Notes under the pieces: model-generated
Told to the model about the DNA's origin: nothing
Databases searched by the model: none
Seen by the model: the letters and a program-made list of their open reading frames with translations, nothing else
Position numbers and translations under genes: made by a program
Shown: positions 1 through 10,275 of the stretch, one piece after another
Numbering within the stretch: the stretch's first letter is position 1
How the letters are laid out: each line of letters begins with the position of its first letter
DNA from: DATFTE01 sp963840665
Lineage (GTDB): Bacteria > Acidobacteriota > Terriglobia > Terriglobales > Acidobacteriaceae
Direction: 5' to 3'
Assembly: GCA_963840665.1 (NCBI GenBank)
Contig: CAWIZO010000006.1
Coordinates: forward strand, 1-64,000
Length of the DNA: 64,000 nucleotides

Positions 1-465
1 AAGGATGCTGACACAGAACTGGCTTTATGCCGGCCTTTTCGACGCGCTGAAGAGCGATCGGCAGCGTCTGAGTCTTCGTACCACATACGGTGGCGGCATA
101 GGCAGACGGCTGATACGAACGGATACAACCTCCCTGATGGCACTCGGTGGTGTGGTTTACACTCACGAAAACTATTTTCCTGAGGCGGGCATTGAGCCTA
201 TACGAAGCAATGGTGAGTCCTTTCTGGGCCTTGCGTTTTCTACCTTCCGTTTCAGAACCATGGACATTAGTTCGAATGCAGTGGTTTTCCCCAGCCTGAC
301 CGATCCTGGACGGGTGCGCCTCAGCACGCAATCAAATCTTCGCATCGAGGTAGTGAGGCACCTTTCTGGGACTTCAGCCTCTATGAGAATTTCGACAGTC
401 GTCCACCGATCAACGCTCCACGGAACGATGTGGGAATCACTACCGCTTTAGGCTGGAAGTTCTGA
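1..465 (+). pseudogene. DUF481 (YdiY-like) outer-membrane protein, 3' part, frameshifted
   Basis: The open frame enters from the window edge and reads beta-barrel-like sequence (NWLYAGLFDAL..., YTHENYF...) as in DUF481, a family of small outer-membrane proteins of poorly known function. Homology in this frame ends near 362. It resumes in the next frame as ...FWDFSLYENFDSRPP... and ends at 463-465 with LGWKF, the usual DUF481 ending with a terminal Phe. The simplest explanation is loss of one T from a TTTT run at about 362-366. Family assignment is by recognition of the pattern. Whether the shift is real or a sequencing error cannot be decided here. Confidence 0.65.
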
Positions 466-920
466 AGCTTGGGTCTTCAGTAATACGAGGTGTTTCCGAT
501 TTATCGTTGGCACGCAGAGCTTATCTCGGAGCACTTCGAGTAATCGGTGGCCGGCCCAGTGGCGTTGAATTACCAGAACCTTATAGTAAATCCTTAGGAG
601 CGTCCCACTCATGGCCGCGTCGAAGACAAGGCCGCCATTTATGTGATCGACACTCGAGTGGCGATAGCCAAGAAACTGGGAATATTGCCGTTTGAATTCC
701 TTTCCGGCGCTGGAGTAGATCTGCCAGGTACTTCTGATCCACCGCCAAAACCGTCGGCGTCGCCCTTCAGCACCGCGAACCAGCCTTTCTTTAGATTCAG
801 CCGAGAAGCGCGCTCCCATCACTGGCACAACCCCGCCACCCAAGCGCTTGCGGGGCTAGGATTTTGCTAGGCGACAACCAATGGCAAAAAGACACAGAGT
901 GGTTGCGGGAGAATCGAGCT
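466..920. other. No recognisable gene
   Basis: Short frames exist on both strands. The plus frame ending near 868 reads KAAIYVIDTRVAIAKKLG..., which looks protein-like, but it has no convincing start and I recognise no family. It is probably further decayed sequence between the two broken genes. Confidence 0.4.
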
Positions 921-1720
921 ATGTCTAACCAACATCCTTCAACCGCACTGTCGTGGAAACGGGGCATCGCGCCGAAACGCATCCGCCACGCCGCTTGCTG
1001 GCTTTCGGTGCCTCACCTCTTTTGGCTGAGTCTTCTGGGTAGTTCGTTGCTTCTACTTGGCGTCATGACACAAGCTCAAGAGTCGGCTAAGGAGCAGGAA
1101 GATCAACCTTCAAAGAGCGTTTCCGGCTTCTTAGAGGATTATTCCGGAACTATCCTGATCCGAAGAACGGAGATTTACTGATCTATGAAAAAAATAAAGA
1201 CGCCCTGAAGACGTACCACAAGTTCCTCATCGAGCCCATCACTATCTACTTGCTCCCCGAGGCAGAAGACCGTGGTATCGATCCGGATGATCTGGATCGC
1301 TTGGCTACTTCGCTGACGCCATTACAGACGAACTCATGAGCTCCGACCGTTATGAGGTTGTAACTAGCCGGTACCGGGCGTTTTGGACGTGCGCCTCGCG
1401 ATCACTAACGTGGAACCCACAGGTGGCAAGAAAAATGCAGCGTTAAAAGCGGGTGCAACTGCCGCTTCAGTAGCAGTTGCTCCAGGAGCAAGCCTCCTGG
1501 TGCCCCGGCTTAGTGTTGGCAAGGTCTCCATTGAAGGGGAAATGCTGGATTCTGTATCCGGAGAGCGCATGGCGGCATTCGTCACTGGCAAGGGCGGTCG
1601 CAGATGGTTCAGCGGGCTGAACGCTTATAAAAAGTGGGCGACATCGAGCCGCATTTCGCACCTGGGCAAAGAATTTTCGCAAGCGGGACCAGGCGAACGC
1701 GAACGAGTCTTGAGGGTTGA
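921..1720 (+). pseudogene. DUF3313 family protein with four frameshifts
   Basis: ATG 921 follows GGGAG at suitable spacing, and a signal peptide (LFWLSLLGSSLLLLGVMTQA) comes next. DUF3313-like sequence is found only by changing frame: SGFLEDYSG (to about 1145), YPDPKNGDLLIYEKNK and IEPITIYLLPE (1151-1300), YFADAITDELMSSDRYEVV (1306-1362), then VLDVRLAITNVEP through RRWFSGLNAYKKW (1380-1636), then GDIEPHF to the stop at 1718-1720. Each change is a net -1 shift. DUF3313 proteins are exported proteins of unknown function, usually about 220-250 residues, which fits the reconstructed length. The gene is clearly non-functional as written. Confidence 0.7.
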
Positions 1721-2188
1721 CCTTGGAAAGGTTCACGATGCGCATGGTGTCGATCGCAGAAATCACATGAACTTGTCGTTCGCCAAAACCTGACTTCAGG
1801 ATCTTGCATTGGGTATCCATGAGAGATACGTACTTGGAGCATCGAGCACCATCGGCTTGTGGTCCGCAAAAATGAAAGCTCTTCTTATGAAAAACAACAA
1901 CGAATCCTCTTGACTCCGACCGGCCTTCTCATGGAAGGCGATTACACTCAAGTCCCACCTGAGACAGGTGAATTGCCTTTATGCGGATTAGCTCTTATTG
2001 ACGCCGAGTGTTTGAAATGGCCCGGAAACAGGCTCAAATTTCTTAGGCGGAGAAAGCTTGAAGACAATCACATCCCAGAGCACCAATACGGGAAGCGCGT
2101 AGAAAGAGACGACGAAAATCAGAAAAGACCAGTCCCAGTCGCCCAGCCGTGCCGGGATTGGGGGCTTGGGAGGCTACAATCCATTCGC
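1721..2188. other. No convincing gene
   Basis: A minus-strand frame at about 2000-2170 encodes one membrane-like segment (SFLIFVVSFYALPVLVLW) ending in a stop, but it has no start codon. It may be a detached tail of the neighbouring broken membrane-protein gene. Nothing else is supported. Confidence 0.35.
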
Positions 2189-2870
2189 TTACATGCGTAC
2201 ACGCGCCAACGGATCCACTTCCGTCGACTTGATCTGCGGGGCCGGCGACTCCAGCACCTCAAGGAACACCAGCACGTCGGGCACCTTGCTCGACTTAGCA
2301 TTGACCGCACTTAGCCATTTTCCCTGCCGTTTGATCTGCAAATTGCTTCCCGCCAGTTCAGCCTTGGTGATCTCCGCGACGGGGATGGAAGTTCCCTTCC
2401 ATGCGACAGCCGTTGCCGAAAGTCCCAGGCCACCGAACTGGACGGTCTCGCTTCGCTGGACGATCTTTCACGTTCTGCACCATCGAAGGCAAGAGCCGGC
2501 CAAGAATATGCGATGGCCTCGTCGGCATTCTGGTAATTCGATGTCACCTTTAGTTTTTTCCGATCCTGGCCGATCAGTTCTAGAGTAAGATGCGCTCGCG
2601 CCGACTTTTTGCTCGACATTGCGATCAAAGACGCAACAATCCGAAATGTGCGGACACATTAATTGGAACCACTTGGTAGCGGGTCTCTGCGACTTGGCTC
2701 CAAGCCAATTCCTGCTGGCCGAATGCTGACTCCCGTCGCACGCCAGAGTCGCTGATTGTCAGAGCGCTTTTGCCCAGGACAATCCACAACCCCACGCCTG
2801 CGATTCCCAGCGCAATCGAAATCAGAGCAAAGTTGGATGTGATGCAATGCGTGGGTCCTCTTGCGATGCC
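2189..2870 (-). pseudogene. Membrane protein with PH-like C-terminal region, frameshifted
   Basis: Read on the minus strand, a hydrophobic stretch (SNFALISIALGIAGVGLWIV) is followed by ESAFGQQELAWSQVAETRYQ and, after frame changes near 2640, 2520 and 2440, by AMSSKKSARAHLTLELIGQ, FGGLGLSATAVAWKGTSIPV and KVPDVLVFLEVLES, ending at RVRM* (2189). The parts join into one plausible protein of about 220 residues with a transmembrane anchor and a beta-rich cytoplasmic domain. I do not recognise a named family with certainty. At least three shifts make it a pseudogene as sequenced. Confidence 0.5.
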
Positions 2871-3165
2871 CACATCCCCGCCAAAAATCCTAGAACTACT
2901 AGGACCACAATGATCCGTACTGTGTACGCGGCTCCGAACCGACGTTCCCCTATGCATCGCTGCAGTAGCCATAAACACCCCCGATGTGGCTGCGGACACG
3001 AACCGAAGCCAGGATTAGGCTCCGCTTATCGTAGGTGCAAACATTTGACTATGCTAATTACCTCTGTAATGGCTTTGTCTCCGCAGGCCACCGCCTCGAC
3101 GGTGCCTGTTGAAAACAGCCGACTGCGCTCATTGACCCAACGAGTGAAAGGCGATCTGCCAGCAG

Positions 3166-3420
3166 CTAAGGCGACGGGGAATATAGGTCCGTTAGGTATT
3201 CGGCTCCTGTAATTTCCTGCGACGCCGAAATATCCCAAATTGGAGCGACCATGAAGATTAACTCTAGGCCAAGTATTCTCGCCGTGGCACGTGCACCGAA
3301 GTAGCCCGTAGAGGCACGGTAGAACATCTCCAAGATCGATAGCGCCACCGCCAAGGCCCCGCCGAAAAAGGCCAACGCCTGCACCTTCAGGGTTGGTGTG
3401 CGGTTTCTGTGTTGCCCCAT
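3166..3420 (-). CDS. Possible small membrane protein, unknown function
   Basis: An 84-residue frame has an N-terminal hydrophobic segment (VQALAFFGGALAVALSIL) and a second one (ARILGLELIFMVAPIW). The hydrophobic pattern is the only support. No family was recognised and no strong ribosome binding site is visible. It lies between broken genes on the same strand and may itself be a fragment. Confidence 0.3.
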   Translation of the reverse strand: MGQHRNRTPTLKVQALAFFGGALAVALSILEMFYRASTGYFGARATARILGLELIFMVAPIWDISASQEITGAEYLTDLYSPSP

Positions 3421-3489
3421 AGCACAATTATGCAGTAAAGCGAAGCAGCCTGAACCACAACTGTTGTTAACAAGGCGTTAACACTAAGA

Positions 3490-3846
3490 AGTTTAGTCGA
3501 ATCGGGAGACATTTGGAACAAGCATCGGCTCTCGGTGAACCAAATTCCACTCTGAATGGTCCGTCCACAGGCAGAAGGCGAAGTCCCGATCAGCGCCGAA
3601 AGAATGTGATGGGGTACATGCACGGATCGTGCAGGTGCTTGCAACGCAGCTTCGGAATCGGGGCTTCGGACACGTACAGCACGTCAAGATCGGTGCCAGG
3701 ATCGAGATGGGCCGCCGTCAGCGCGGCCGTCGTGTACAGCACCAGCATATTGCAGATCCCACTTGCCTTCGGCAGCAATTTTACGGCTGGTCCGTGATGT
3801 CAAACACTTCGCGTTTCTTGGGGGTTTTGATCTTGATCCACTGCAT
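3490..3846 (-). pseudogene. YjbQ/UPF0047-family protein, frameshifted
   Basis: From ATG 3846 the minus strand reads MQWIKIKTPKKREVFDITDQ, then in another frame SGICNMLVLYTTAALTAAH and LDPGTDLDVL, then HHILSALIGTS and SGIWF. This order matches the YjbQ family (secondary thiamine-phosphate synthase-like/UPF0047): an HTTAALT motif, a DP(G/N)xDxD stretch, the H...SALLGxS segment and the LGxWQ segment. Here the first motif reads YTTAALT. At least two frame changes and a poor C-terminal end mark it as decayed. It starts just downstream of the terminase remnant on the same strand. Confidence 0.6.
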
Positions 3847-3870
3847 GACTCAGGCCGCGCGGATGAGCTT

Positions 3871-5147
3871 TTAGCGCAAGATACCCAGTCTCCAATGCGG
3901 CACATCCTTCATCGCGAAGTAACGAAATGCATCAGGACCGTGATCGTGTATTTTAAGAGGTTTTTCTTCACCGCGCTGTGCCGCCTTCGAATCCCACGCG
4001 TAGGTTTGCATTTCCTGGATCGTCTTTGGAACGGCTTGTCGACAAAACCGTACCATTCGCTGATTCAGTACCATAGAAACAATTCGGATACCGTCGTCCA
4101 CTTCGTTGTCCGCATCGACCTGCCAGATGCCATGTTTCCGCAGCTCAGCTTTAAATGACGCCGCCGAGGGATCGAGCACCACTTTGGCATTGTTCGAGGG
4201 CCCAATAAATTTTACTAGGTCGTCCGCATACTCCGCGTCAGTCTTTTGGCGCATCTGCTGCGCTGAGTCCCAGTAGTATTCGCGCGCGACCCAGAACTGT
4301 CGGCGGTGTCGTAGATGTCCAGGAAAACCATCGGATTTGTGGTCCCATAATCGATGGCAATGGTGCGCTGCTGATGGCCGCCTGGAGTCCGAAGGCCTGG
4401 CGGTTCATCCTTCAGGTCATAAAGAAGATCGTCCGACCATGAATCCTTATATATGGCTCCTTCTGCGACCACCCACGCTCCCTCGATAAATCGTTTATAG
4501 AAGAACCCTGTATAGAGTCGTTTCTGAGACTCCACAAACTCCCTAGTCAGATTCGGGTTGTCGGACATAGTGAAGTGTTCTGACCACAGGATGTTTCGAC
4601 CCTCAAATCGGTGTTGTCCAGATAGTTGGCCTTAAGCCAATGATATGGGTTATCTGGGTTCGTTGTCCCATAGAGGCGCGCGCCGGCAGGCGACATGCGG
4701 CTAAGCAGCATCTGAAAGAAGCTTTGTGGCATCAGGCTGACCTCATCACACAGTGCGATGCCAACGGTTAGTTCACGAATGTACTTCTCCGAACCCCTCG
4801 TCCTTAGCACCAATGACCAACCATTCTGTGTCGCAAAGTCTAAGCTGGCCAGTATTGCGGTTGTAGCCGTGGTGATCGTCCAATAATGTTGAACAGATCG
4901 TTCAGAACATTGTTGTAGACACTCTGTTTTGAAACTCCGGTAATCACCTTTTGACCACCGACTCTGTAGTCGCAACAATAAAGTGCTTTGAATGAAGGCA
5001 CCAGGTCTTGCCACTGCGAACCGCGCCCTCCAGTATGTTGATCGGCTTATCTTGCTCAGGAGGACGCATCGCAAAGCGCTCAGCCCTAGGACCAAAGTTA
5101 AAAGTGGGCATGCCGAACCCGCAGGCGTTCTGCGCGGAGCTGTTCAT
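3871..5147 (-). pseudogene. PBSX-type phage terminase large subunit, frameshifted
   Basis: Terminase large subunits are the ATPase-nuclease motors that package phage DNA. Walker A is visible as GAVRSGKT. The Walker B region is GIALCDEVSLMPQSFF, followed by LYGTTNPDNPYHWLKANYL, which is characteristic of the PBSX/XtmB group. The nuclease domain starts at IAIDYGTTNPMVFLDIYD and the protein ends at 3871. These pieces lie in at least four reading frames in series, with extra shifts around 4800-4950 (VITGVSKQSVYNNVL is found only in another frame), so no functional protein is made. It follows the DUF5681 remnant in the normal phage order (small subunit-like gene, then large subunit). Confidence 0.8.
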
Positions 5148-5216
5148 TACTTCGACACGCGTCGTGCGGCAACGAAGCTCTACTATGCGCCATCTCCGCT
5201 CCGTTCTCCGCTTTGA

Positions 5217-5596
5217 TCAGGACTGGTTTGATCCGTGTCTGAAGCCACGTGGCGTGAATGAATCGCGCGGAACTCCTGCAGAATTGCTAAGGTTGTCGCC
5301 CCGGTCAGGCGGGTTAATATTAAGCAGATTGAACACAATGGCTGCGGCCCTTGCATCTCCCGACGCTGCCTTGGTGAGGTGTTGCATCACAATACCTTCG
5401 AGCATAGACACCTTTTTCCACTTGCCATCCTTAGAATAGAGACACGCGCACGTAACGCTTTCCATAGCACGTCGTCGAGACCCTTGGCTTTCTTTGGTCT
5501 TCCTCCAACGTCCCCGGACTGTCCGGGCTTGAATTTCGCGTGGCGTGGCGGTTTTTTGTATCCGACAGAGAAGTTGAGACCCTTCTTCTTAGACAT
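5217..5596 (-). pseudogene. DUF5681 phage protein, frameshifted
   Basis: ATG 5596 overlaps the stop of the upstream methyltransferase remnant. The N-terminus KKPPRHAKFKPGQSGDVGGR is the DUF5681 signature ('VGYKxPPxHxxFKxGQSGNPxGRPKG'). After a net -1 shift near 5450 the protein continues as GKWKKVSMLEGIVMQHLTKA and GDARAAAIVFNLLN. DUF5681 proteins are short and usually lie directly upstream of large terminases, so a small-terminase or DNA-binding role is likely, though this is inference. Confidence 0.65.
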
Positions 5597-6930
5597 GGGC
5601 CTCCGACGTGTCGCCAGCAAGGTCATCAAATCGTTTTCCGCTGATAACATGAATGGCGTGATCGCCAGTATGACGTTGCCACCGTCTGATTGCCGTATCG
5701 ACATAGAGCGGATCGATCTCGATCCCGTAGCAGGAGCGACCCGTCCGCTCAGCCGCCAGCAATGTGGACCCGGAACCCAGAAACCCATCCAGCACGATGT
5801 CTCCACGAGCCGAACAATCGAGCAAAGCGTCCGCTATGAGTGCTATCGGTTTTATCGTCGGAAAATGTAGTTCCAGGAGATTGCCTTCTTCGGTTTGCTA
5901 GAAAATGTGTTTGCACCTGGATACTCCCATACATTTGTCCGATTGCGACCGTAGCGACCTAATTGGACGTTATTCCGATGCTTCCCATCGCCGTTTCTGA
6001 AAACAAAAACCAGTTCATGTCGCGAACAATAGAAAAGCCCATACCCCCGCTGTTCTTGACCCAGATACAAATTTAGCAAGCTATCGTAAATTTCTCTACC
6101 CGCAGTAAGTAGTTCTCCCATATGCCTCCAATCCATGAAGATGAAGTGGACTGATCCGGGTGTGCTGAACTGAGCCAGCAAACAAAAGCTAGATGTTAGA
6201 AAAGAAGTGAACTCGAACTCACTCATTTCGCCCGATGCCATTTGAAACTCGCGATGTTGGACTGCGCCATTACCAGAAACGTGGCCGTTAATTTCGAGGT
6301 TGTAGGGCGGGTGATAAAGACCACCGCAGCACGGTGTTTAGCCATTAGCGCTGAATAAGACTCCTGGAGCACGGAGCTTCCACAAAAGATTCGGTGTCGA
6401 CCCTAGCTGCCAGAGGTCGGAAGGTTGAGTGATCGCGTCAGAACTGCTGGGCAACTCGAAAACTTCACTCGGGTCCGCCTTGTCCTTCGCCTGCGTGGAA
6501 AGGACTACGTCGATTTCACTGACCTCAAATCCGGTGACGGTAATATCGAAATTGGTGTCAATGTTGATCAAGTGTTGCAACTCGATGGCGAGGATGGCTG
6601 AACTCCAACCGGATTTTTCTGCGAGTCGATTGCCGGCGAGCATGTAGCCTCGAATCTGGTCCGGTGTCAGCCCCTCCAAACAGATCGTAGGAACGCTGGA
6701 CATGCCGAGGAACTTGGCTGCCGCCACGCGACCGTGGCCTGCAATGATTGTGTTGCTCTTGTCCACCAAAATTGGATTGGTAAAACCGAAAGCCCGGATG
6801 CTATCAGCGTTTGACAAACCTGATGTTTAGCGTGGATCTTGCGTTTTGGGGATTCTGTTTCAAATCCTCCACTCCCAGATAGGTAACGGTGAGACCTGAA
6901 CCGAAATTGCTGTTAGCACCTCTGTCCGAC
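5589..6930 (-). pseudogene. ParB-domain DNA adenine methyltransferase, frameshifted
   Basis: The upstream part is a ParB/Srx-like domain (DSIRAFGFTNPILVDKSN, IIAGHGRVAAAKFLGM) followed by ITVTGFEVSEIDVVL. The middle part (GSVHFIFMDWRHMGELL, RHELVFVFRNG, NNVQLGRYGRNRTNVWEYPG) and the end (DIVLDGFLGSGSTLLAAE, GIEIDPLYVDTAIRRWQ) are the TRD-like and FxGxGT SAM-binding parts of a beta-class N6-adenine methyltransferase. ParB-methyltransferase fusions are common in prophages and gene-transfer-agent-like elements next to DUF5681 and terminase genes. The parts are split by shifts near 6810, 6330, 6060 and 5840. The DPPY-type catalytic motif lies in the broken area around 6290. Confidence 0.7.
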
Positions 6931-7207
6931 GGTACGTCTTTTTGTGGAGAGGTCAACTCATTCGCAGCTGACAAGGGAAACTCCTATGCTGTTTTATTTG
7001 TCGCTGACATTATCCGCGGATCATAACGGGGGTTGTAACGACTCGCGACGAGAAGGTTATAGAGCGAATCAAGGCGCTAAAACAATCCGGGGAGGGCGTT
7101 CTACCGGGCAGATGGACAGAAATCGACCTTGAAACCGAGCCGTCCGCTGGACTTAGGATTTGTGTCGAAAGATGTCCACGCGCCATCGTGGACAATCCTT
7201 GATCTAA
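6931..7207. other. No assigned gene
   Basis: A plus-strand open stretch ending at 7202 reads TRDEKVIERIKALKQSG and RICVERCPRAIVDNP, which is charged and protein-like. It has no start codon in frame and no recognised family. It is probably a fragment. Confidence 0.3.
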
Positions 7208-8029
7208 TCAAAGCGACCTGGAGCGAGCTCGAAGTTGCGCCGTTTCGAACCGCGCGCGGGCAAGATAAAGGCGTCTCCGAATAAATCGGACGAAATTGCG
7301 CTTCTCGGCAGCCTCCAGGAAGGTCTTGATGGGATTTCGCGACGCTTTGTTGTTGTGCTGTGCGATCGCTCGCCATTGCGCGGGCTGCAGTTCTTTTTTT
7401 AAAACGTAAGATGCCTGATCAAGCGCTTTAGCGATCTCAAAAAGCGCCTCCCGAGAAAGCCTCCCGTGTTCCCAGTTTTCCTTGGTTAGTCTCCCGGCCA
7501 ATTGATCGAAGGACGACAGTTCTGAATCCTCTGGAGGGATAACCGCAACGTTAAGACCTTTTTCTGAAATCCACCACCGCATGTCAGGATGGCAGGAAAC
7601 CAATCTGTCGAGATAGTCCCCGGCGGGGCCAAAGAAGGTTGCTCCCCGTATGAAGTTGTGTTCACCCAAGTGGTCATCTAATGACTCTATGGGAATCGGG
7701 GGGATGCGTTTTTCGCGACTTCTGCGAGGAACCGATGTGTGCTGCCCCCGGGCCGATACGTTTATATGATTTTCTTCCAAGAATTTCCGCGCAGCTTGAG
7801 TGGACCTCTCGACGCTAAAGCGCCGCCATAAACGCCACGAGAACCCGTACGGGTGCCATTTCGCTTTCTGACGTGTTATGCGCTTCGACGTCATTTCGTA
7901 CCAATATGACAGGGATACATCATCGCCCTTTGTCAGAATAACCAACAAAAAACAAAGGGCCCATTGGGAGTAAATCAGTCCGGCATGGCCGCAAATACCC
8001 GTAGCCGTCGAAAAGGGGCCAATTACCAT
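7208..8029 (-). CDS. Hypothetical protein, intact frame inside the decayed island
   Basis: This is the only long uninterrupted frame in the first 11 kb: 273 codons from 8029, or 228 residues from the internal ATG at 7894 (MTSKRITRQKAKWHPYGF). The N-terminal 35 residues of the long form are hydrophobic and unlike the rest, so the shorter start is preferred. The body is basic and hydrophilic, with a helical C-terminal region (KALDQASYVLKKELQPAQW, NPIKTFLEAAEKRNFVRFIR). I recognise no domain. It lies between the methyltransferase remnant and the divergently read DUF2924/recombinase remnants, so it may belong to the same element. Confidence 0.5.
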   Translation of the reverse strand: MVIGPFSTATGICGHAGLIYSQWALCFLLVILTKGDDVSLSYWYEMTSKRITRQKAKWHPYGFSWRLWRRFSVERSTQAARKFLEENHINVSARGQHTSVPRRSREKRIPPIPIESLDDHLGEHNFIRGATFFGPAGDYLDRLVSCHPDMRWWISEKGLNVAVIPPEDSELSSFDQLAGRLTKENWEHGRLSREALFEIAKALDQASYVLKKELQPAQWRAIAQHNNKASRNPIKTFLEAAEKRNFVRFIRRRLYLARARFETAQLRARSRSL

Positions 8030-8092
8030 CCGGCCCAGCTTGACTTCGGGGGCGCTCAGAGCGGGAATGTGTACAGATTATAAGGGGGTTTT

Positions 8093-8553
8093 ATGTCCGA
8101 GCCGCTATCAAGACTTCTCGCCGATATCCGTAGCGCGAAGAAAGCGGGAGTTTCGCAGGCTTTGGCAAGAAAAGTTTCACCAAAACGCTCCGTCTAACCT
8201 CCGCAGAAATACGCTGGCTGCCGTGCTCGCCCATAGAATGCAAGAACAGGCGTTTGGGTCTCTATCCGCGGAAACGATCGCACGACTTCGTCGTTTGGCG
8301 AGAACATCGACGCTGATCCTACCGCTTTGGCGACATCGAACCAGGCAATAAAGCCCGGCACGCGCCTTGTGCGCCGCTGGAAAGGCCGCAACCATCTGGT
8401 CACGGTCGAGCCAAACGGGTTCGAGTATCGCGGAGATCGCTACGACAGCCTTTCACATATCGCTCGCCTGATTACTGAAACCGGTGGTCTGGCCCGCTGT
8501 TCTTCGGTCTACGCGACAAGTCTGAATCGTCAAAGGTGCAGCATGGGGAATGA
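8093..8553 (+). pseudogene. DUF2924 protein, frameshifted
   Basis: ATG 8093 follows AAGGGGG. The reconstructed product begins MSEPLSRLLADI, continues in a second frame as REFRRLWQEKFHQNAPSNLR and LAHRMQEQAFGSLSAETI, in a third as IKPGTRLVRRWKGRNHLV and FEYRGDRYDSLSHIAR, and ends in a fourth as RWSGPLFFGLRD. This is the complete DUF2924 pattern, a small protein almost always found immediately upstream of large serine recombinases. Its stop (8551-8553) overlaps the recombinase start, so the two were translationally coupled before decay. Three frame changes (one +1, two -1) break it. Confidence 0.75.
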
Positions 8554-10275
8554 CGGCGGTGTTCTTCGGGCGGCGGTCTACTGCCGCAAGTCGTCCGAGG
8601 AAGGCCTTGAGCAGTCGTTCAACAGCCTTCACGCCCAGCGCGAAGCTTGCGAGGCCTTCGTCACTAGCCAGCGGCATGAGGGATGGACGTGTCGCCCAGC
8701 GCATTATGACGATGGCGGTTACTCTGGCGGGAGCATGGACCGTCCGGCACTCCAGCGACTGCTGCAAGACGTGGAAGACGGAAGTGTCAACGTTATTGTT
8801 GTGTATAAGGTCGATCGTCTTACACGCAGCCTGGCGGACTTCGCCAAGATCATCGAAATCCTCGACGCACATAGGGTCTCGTTTGTCTCGGTGACTCAAC
8901 AATTCAATACCACCACGTCCATGGGGCGGCTCACATTGAATGTGCTGCTGTCGTTCGCCCAGTTCGAGAGAGAGGTGACGGGCGAGCGCATTCGAGACAA
9001 AATCGCGGCCTCCAAGAAAAAGGCATGTGGATGGGTGGCTATCCGCCACTGGGCTACGACATCCAAGATCGCAAGTTAATTCCAAACCTCAATGAGGCTG
9101 CACTCGTACAGAAGAATCTTCGGCCTTTACTTGGACCTAGGATGTGTATCAAGGCTCAAGGGCGAGCTCGATCGAACGAACGTCACTAGCAAGCTATGGA
9201 AGACTCGGAACGGTGCCCGCCACGGTGGCGTAGTTTCTCCAGAGGGGCCACTTTACGGATCTCTTTGCTCCAGAACCGCCTCTATGTCGGTAGATTCGGC
9301 ATCGCAAACTCTGGTACCCAGGGCTACACGAAGGAATCATCTCCCGCGACGTTTGGGATCGCGTGCAGTCAAAGATGGCTTCGAACCGCGAACGCCGGTC
9401 GATCCGCATCCGCGACCATTCATCTAGCTTGCTCACCGGCCTTATCGCGGACAAAGACGGAAGCCCGTTCACGCCATCATTCACGGTAAAGAGCAAGAAG
9501 CGCTACCGATACTATGTTCTTTGCACCTCGATTGAAAACCCGTCGTCTAGGGTACAGAGTCCGGCACGGTGGCCGGCGATAGAACTGGAAACCGCGGTAT
9601 GGACATGATGCAATCATTCCTGTCATCCGAAGCCAGGGTTTTCAGCGAATACGACAACAACAACTCTGCCAGCTTCGTGCACGAATTGGTATCAGCAGCG
9701 AAGAAATTAGCCGGAGGCTGGCCTAATCTGGGCCCTGACGAGACTAGAAAGTTTGTGAGCTCTTGCGTGCGTCGTGTTGTAGTCGATCGAGATAACGTCG
9801 AGGTGCTGCTCGATAAGGTTGCGCTCTAAGAAAACTCCTACGGCACGAAATGGCAAACCAGGGATACCGAGCTTCGATGAGAACAGTGCTCTGATAACTT
9901 TGCGATCACAGGCGAAACTGCGCCGGTGCGGAGGCGAGGTTTGTCTGCTAGTTCCTGCTACAGGCGGAGATCGGAAAATTGGGAGTAGACCGGTTTCTTC
10001 ATTAGTCAAAGCCATCGTGCGAGCGCGCCTCTGGTACGAACGTCTCTTGAGTGGACAGCTCAAGGACTGTACTACGCTCTTGCCGCCGAGGTCGGGTTAG
10101 GGGATCGATACGTCGCTCGGGTCCTTCATTTCGCATTGCTTGCACCAGAGATCGTGGAATCCATCCTCGATGGGACGCAACCGCCCGACTTAACCTTCGC
10201 GAAGATGGCTACCAACATTCCGCTAAGCTGGGTCGAAAACGTGAACGCTTCGGATTTACAGCCTTGCCAGCATGA
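8543..10275 (+). pseudogene. Large serine recombinase, frameshifted
   Basis: From ATG 8543 the resolvase domain is intact for about 160 residues: AAVYCRKSSEEGLEQSFNSL includes the catalytic Ser region, followed by VNVIVVYKVDRLTRSLADF and RLTLNVLLSFAQFEREVTGERI. At about 9020 a G is missing from the run expected at KKKGMWMGG, and the frame closes at 9079. The recombinase domain continues in other frames (YPPLGYDIQDRKLIPN; LLTGLIADKDGSPFTPSF; YRYYVLC; SSCVRRVVVDRDNVEVLL; SRPVSSLVKAIVRARLW) to the end at 10273-10275. Full-length relatives of roughly 550 residues fit this span. Such enzymes integrate and excise mobile elements, but this one is dead as written. Confidence 0.8.

Noticed and set aside
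448..843. 131-codon minus-strand frame
   Set aside because: Arg-rich, low-complexity composition typical of a shadow frame, with no start signal or family.
1859..2314. 151-codon plus-strand frame
   Set aside because: Overlaps the antisense of the broken membrane-protein gene and shows no domain or ribosome binding site.
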